The notes under the pieces were generated by a model, which searched no databases, was not told the origin of the DNA, and worked only from the letters and a program-made list of their open reading frames with translations. From Phragmitibacter sp965284365 (GTDB taxonomy: Bacteria; Verrucomicrobiota; Verrucomicrobiia; Verrucomicrobiales; Verrucomicrobiaceae): a stretch of 64,000 bases of DNA. How positions within the stretch are numbered: position 1 is the stretch's first letter; each line of letters opens with the position of its first letter. The DNA lies in the NCBI GenBank assembly GCA_965284365.1, contig OZ260079.1, positions 5,146,001 to 5,210,000 on the forward strand, written 5' to 3'. The translations under genes and the position numbers were made by a program. This document shows, in pieces, positions 62,730 through 64,000 of this stretch.

Positions 62730-64000
62730 ATGAAACGCACGCTCTTCCTCGCCCTCAGTCTCGCTCTCTTCGTAGTCCATCCCTCCTTCAGCGCCGACTG
62801 GCTCCATCTGCCTGCCAAGGAAGGCACCGCCAATGGCAAAAAGGTCGTCCTCATCTCTGGCGATGAAGAATACCGGTCCGAGGAGTCTTGCCCCATGCTG
62901 GCGAAGCTCCTCAGCCAGAAATACGGCTACGACTGCACCGTCCTCTTCTCCATCAACCCCGACGGCGGCTACATTGACTCGAACTATCAGAAGAACATCC
63001 CCGGCACCGCCGCGCTGGACAGCGCCGATCTCCTCATCATTGGCACTCGCTTCCGCCAACTCCCCGACGAGCAATTGGCCCCGATCGCGGCATTCCTGAA
63101 TGCAGGCAAACCCGTGATCGGTTTCCGCACCGCCACCCACGCCTTCTCCGGCAGCGCCAAGACAGGCGATTTCAAATGGTCCGACTTCGGCTTCAACATC
63201 CTCGGCGAGCGCTGGGTGAACCACCACGGCGCGCACAACAAGGAAGGCACCCGCAGCGTTATCGAAGCCGCGCATAAGGGGAATGAGATCCTCCGTGGCG
63301 TGGGCGAAATCTTCGGCTTCACCGATGTCTATGGCATCAAGAACCTGGACGAAAAAGCCGCCACTATCCTCTTGCGCGGTGCTGTCACGGAATCCCTCAG
63401 TGGCGCCTCCAAAAACCTTACAGGCCCGAAGAATGCACCCATGATGCCCCTCGCCTGGCTTCGCGAGTACATGGCGCCAAACGGCACCACAAAAGGGAAA
63501 GCCTTCTGCACCACCCTTGGTGCTTCCGTGGACTTCGGGAACGAAAATCTGCGCCGCCTCATCATCAATGCCGCGCTCTACCTCACCGCGCAAAAGGTCC
63601 CTGCCAAAGCCGATGTCACGCCCGTGGACAAATTCGAGCCCACTTACTACGGCAATCTCAAAGGCGACTATTATAAGAAGCTAAACCGCAAACCTGAAGA
63701 TTTTGCCCTCGGCAAAAGCCCGGCCACCGGTGGGATTGAGAAGCCCCGCTACACCGACAATAGTGGACCCGGCGCGCCCCATGCCCCTTCTGCCGAACCA
63801 ACCGCCGCCAAATCCGCCCGTCCTCAGGCCGTGGCTTCTCCAAAGAAAGGTGAACGCATCATCTTCATTGGCAATGGCCTCGCCGAGCGGGATGTCTATT
63901 ATCACCGTCTCGAAACCGAGTTGCATCTGCGTTATCCCGAGCAGGCTCTCTTCGTTCGGAACATGGGCCGCGTCGGCGACACCCCCGGCTTTCGCCCTCA
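62730..64000 (+). CDS. Exported ThuA-domain protein, C-terminal part cut by window end
   Basis: The frame from ATG at 62730 runs to the end without a stop (about 423 codons). After a signal peptide (MKRTLFLALSLALFVVHP, ending SFSA) comes a ThuA-like glutamine-amidotransferase-fold domain (KVVLISGDEEYRSEESCP, DLLIIGTRFRQLPDEQLA, GERWVNHHG). A Pro/Ala linker follows, then what looks like the start of a GDSL/SGNH esterase domain (ERIIFIGNGLAERDVYYHRL). ThuA-SGNH fusions are common in PVC bacteria and may continue into cytochrome domains beyond the window. Role in sugar metabolism is inferred. Confidence 0.82.
   Translation, partial: MKRTLFLALSLALFVVHPSFSADWLHLPAKEGTANGKKVVLISGDEEYRSEESCPMLAKLLSQKYGYDCTVLFSINPDGGYIDSNYQKNIPGTAALDSADLLIIGTRFRQLPDEQLAPIAAFLNAGKPVIGFRTATHAFSGSAKTGDFKWSDFGFNILGERWVNHHGAHNKEGTRSVIEAAHKGNEILRGVGEIFGFTDVYGIKNLDEKAATILLRGAVTESLSGASKNLTGPKNAPMMPLAWLREYMAPNGTTKGKAFCTTLGASVDFGNENLRRLIINAALYLTAQKVPAKADVTPVDKFEPTYYGNLKGDYYKKLNRKPEDFALGKSPATGGIEKPRYTDNSGPGAPHAPSAEPTAAKSARPQAVASPKKGERIIFIGNGLAERDVYYHRLETELHLRYPEQALFVRNMGRVGDTPGFRP

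Noticed and set aside
1..64000. CRISPR arrays, tRNA, rRNA, insertion sequences
   Set aside because: No regularly spaced short repeats, cloverleaf, rRNA or transposase sequence was recognised in the window.

Overview
The window looks like a chromosomal segment of a member of the Verrucomicrobiota, probably near Verrucomicrobiales (Prosthecobacter-like). This is inferred from gene content, not from an rRNA. The PVC-type protein families DUF1552, DUF1587/1592/1588/1585, DUF1501, DUF1549/DUF1553, a PVC-type heme-binding dehydrogenase and ThuA are all present. So are an LpxC-FabZ fusion, a GreA with a very long N-terminal extension (also known in Chlamydia) and a full Gram-negative envelope gene complement. 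No rRNA, tRNA, CRISPR array, transposase or integrase was recognised. Few start codons have a strong Shine-Dalgarno sequence.

Layout. 0.2-10 kb: a sugar isomerase and an MFS transporter, then a leftward run coding for a c-type cytochrome DUF1592 protein, a Tat-exported DUF1552 protein, an RraA-like protein, a NanM-like kelch protein and a NanA-like lyase. 9.6-15.8 kb: small secreted and lipoproteins, a BlaI/M56 peptidase pair, a PQQ-propeller protein and a redoxin, separated by two repeat-rich intergenic regions. 15.9-19.6 kb: lpxC-fabZ, lpxA and mqo. 20-26.3 kb: a secreted sialidase and a compact type VII secretion-like cassette (two WXG100-type proteins, a coiled-coil protein and a 1303-residue FtsK/EssC-like ATPase). 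26.4-31.6 kb: carboxynorspermidine dehydrogenase, a candidate structured small RNA, an HTH-receiver regulator, a methyltransferase, an AI-2E-type permease and small membrane proteins. 31.7-42.3 kb: clpB, a nucleoside-permease-like MFS protein, a DUF374 acyltransferase, xylB, a VOC protein, a BrnT/BrnA-like toxin-antitoxin pair, vanZ and ligA. 42.3-46.4 kb: a DUF1501 plus DUF1549/1553 pair. 46.7-51.5 kb: lptF, ftsB, eno and long greA. 51.7-64 kb: DUF2089 and membrane proteins, guaD, a large heme protein with a HEAT-like region, argA, a sodium/solute symporter, an SRPBCC protein, a HIT protein and a ThuA protein cut by the window end.

How the genes fit together. Much of the window serves the envelope and scavenging of polymers and sugars: sialidase, NanA and NanM for sialic acid; exported cytochrome-linked PVC families; lipid A genes, LptF and DUF374. 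The most unusual module is the WXG100/FtsK cassette, which has the ATPase and substrate-like proteins of type VII secretion but none of the other known core components nearby. The strongest unexplained non-coding signals are a 127-bp tandem repeat with a covarying dyad (13.68-13.92 kb), a cluster of palindromes (10.83-11.06 kb) and a promoter-RNA-terminator unit (27.73-27.93 kb).
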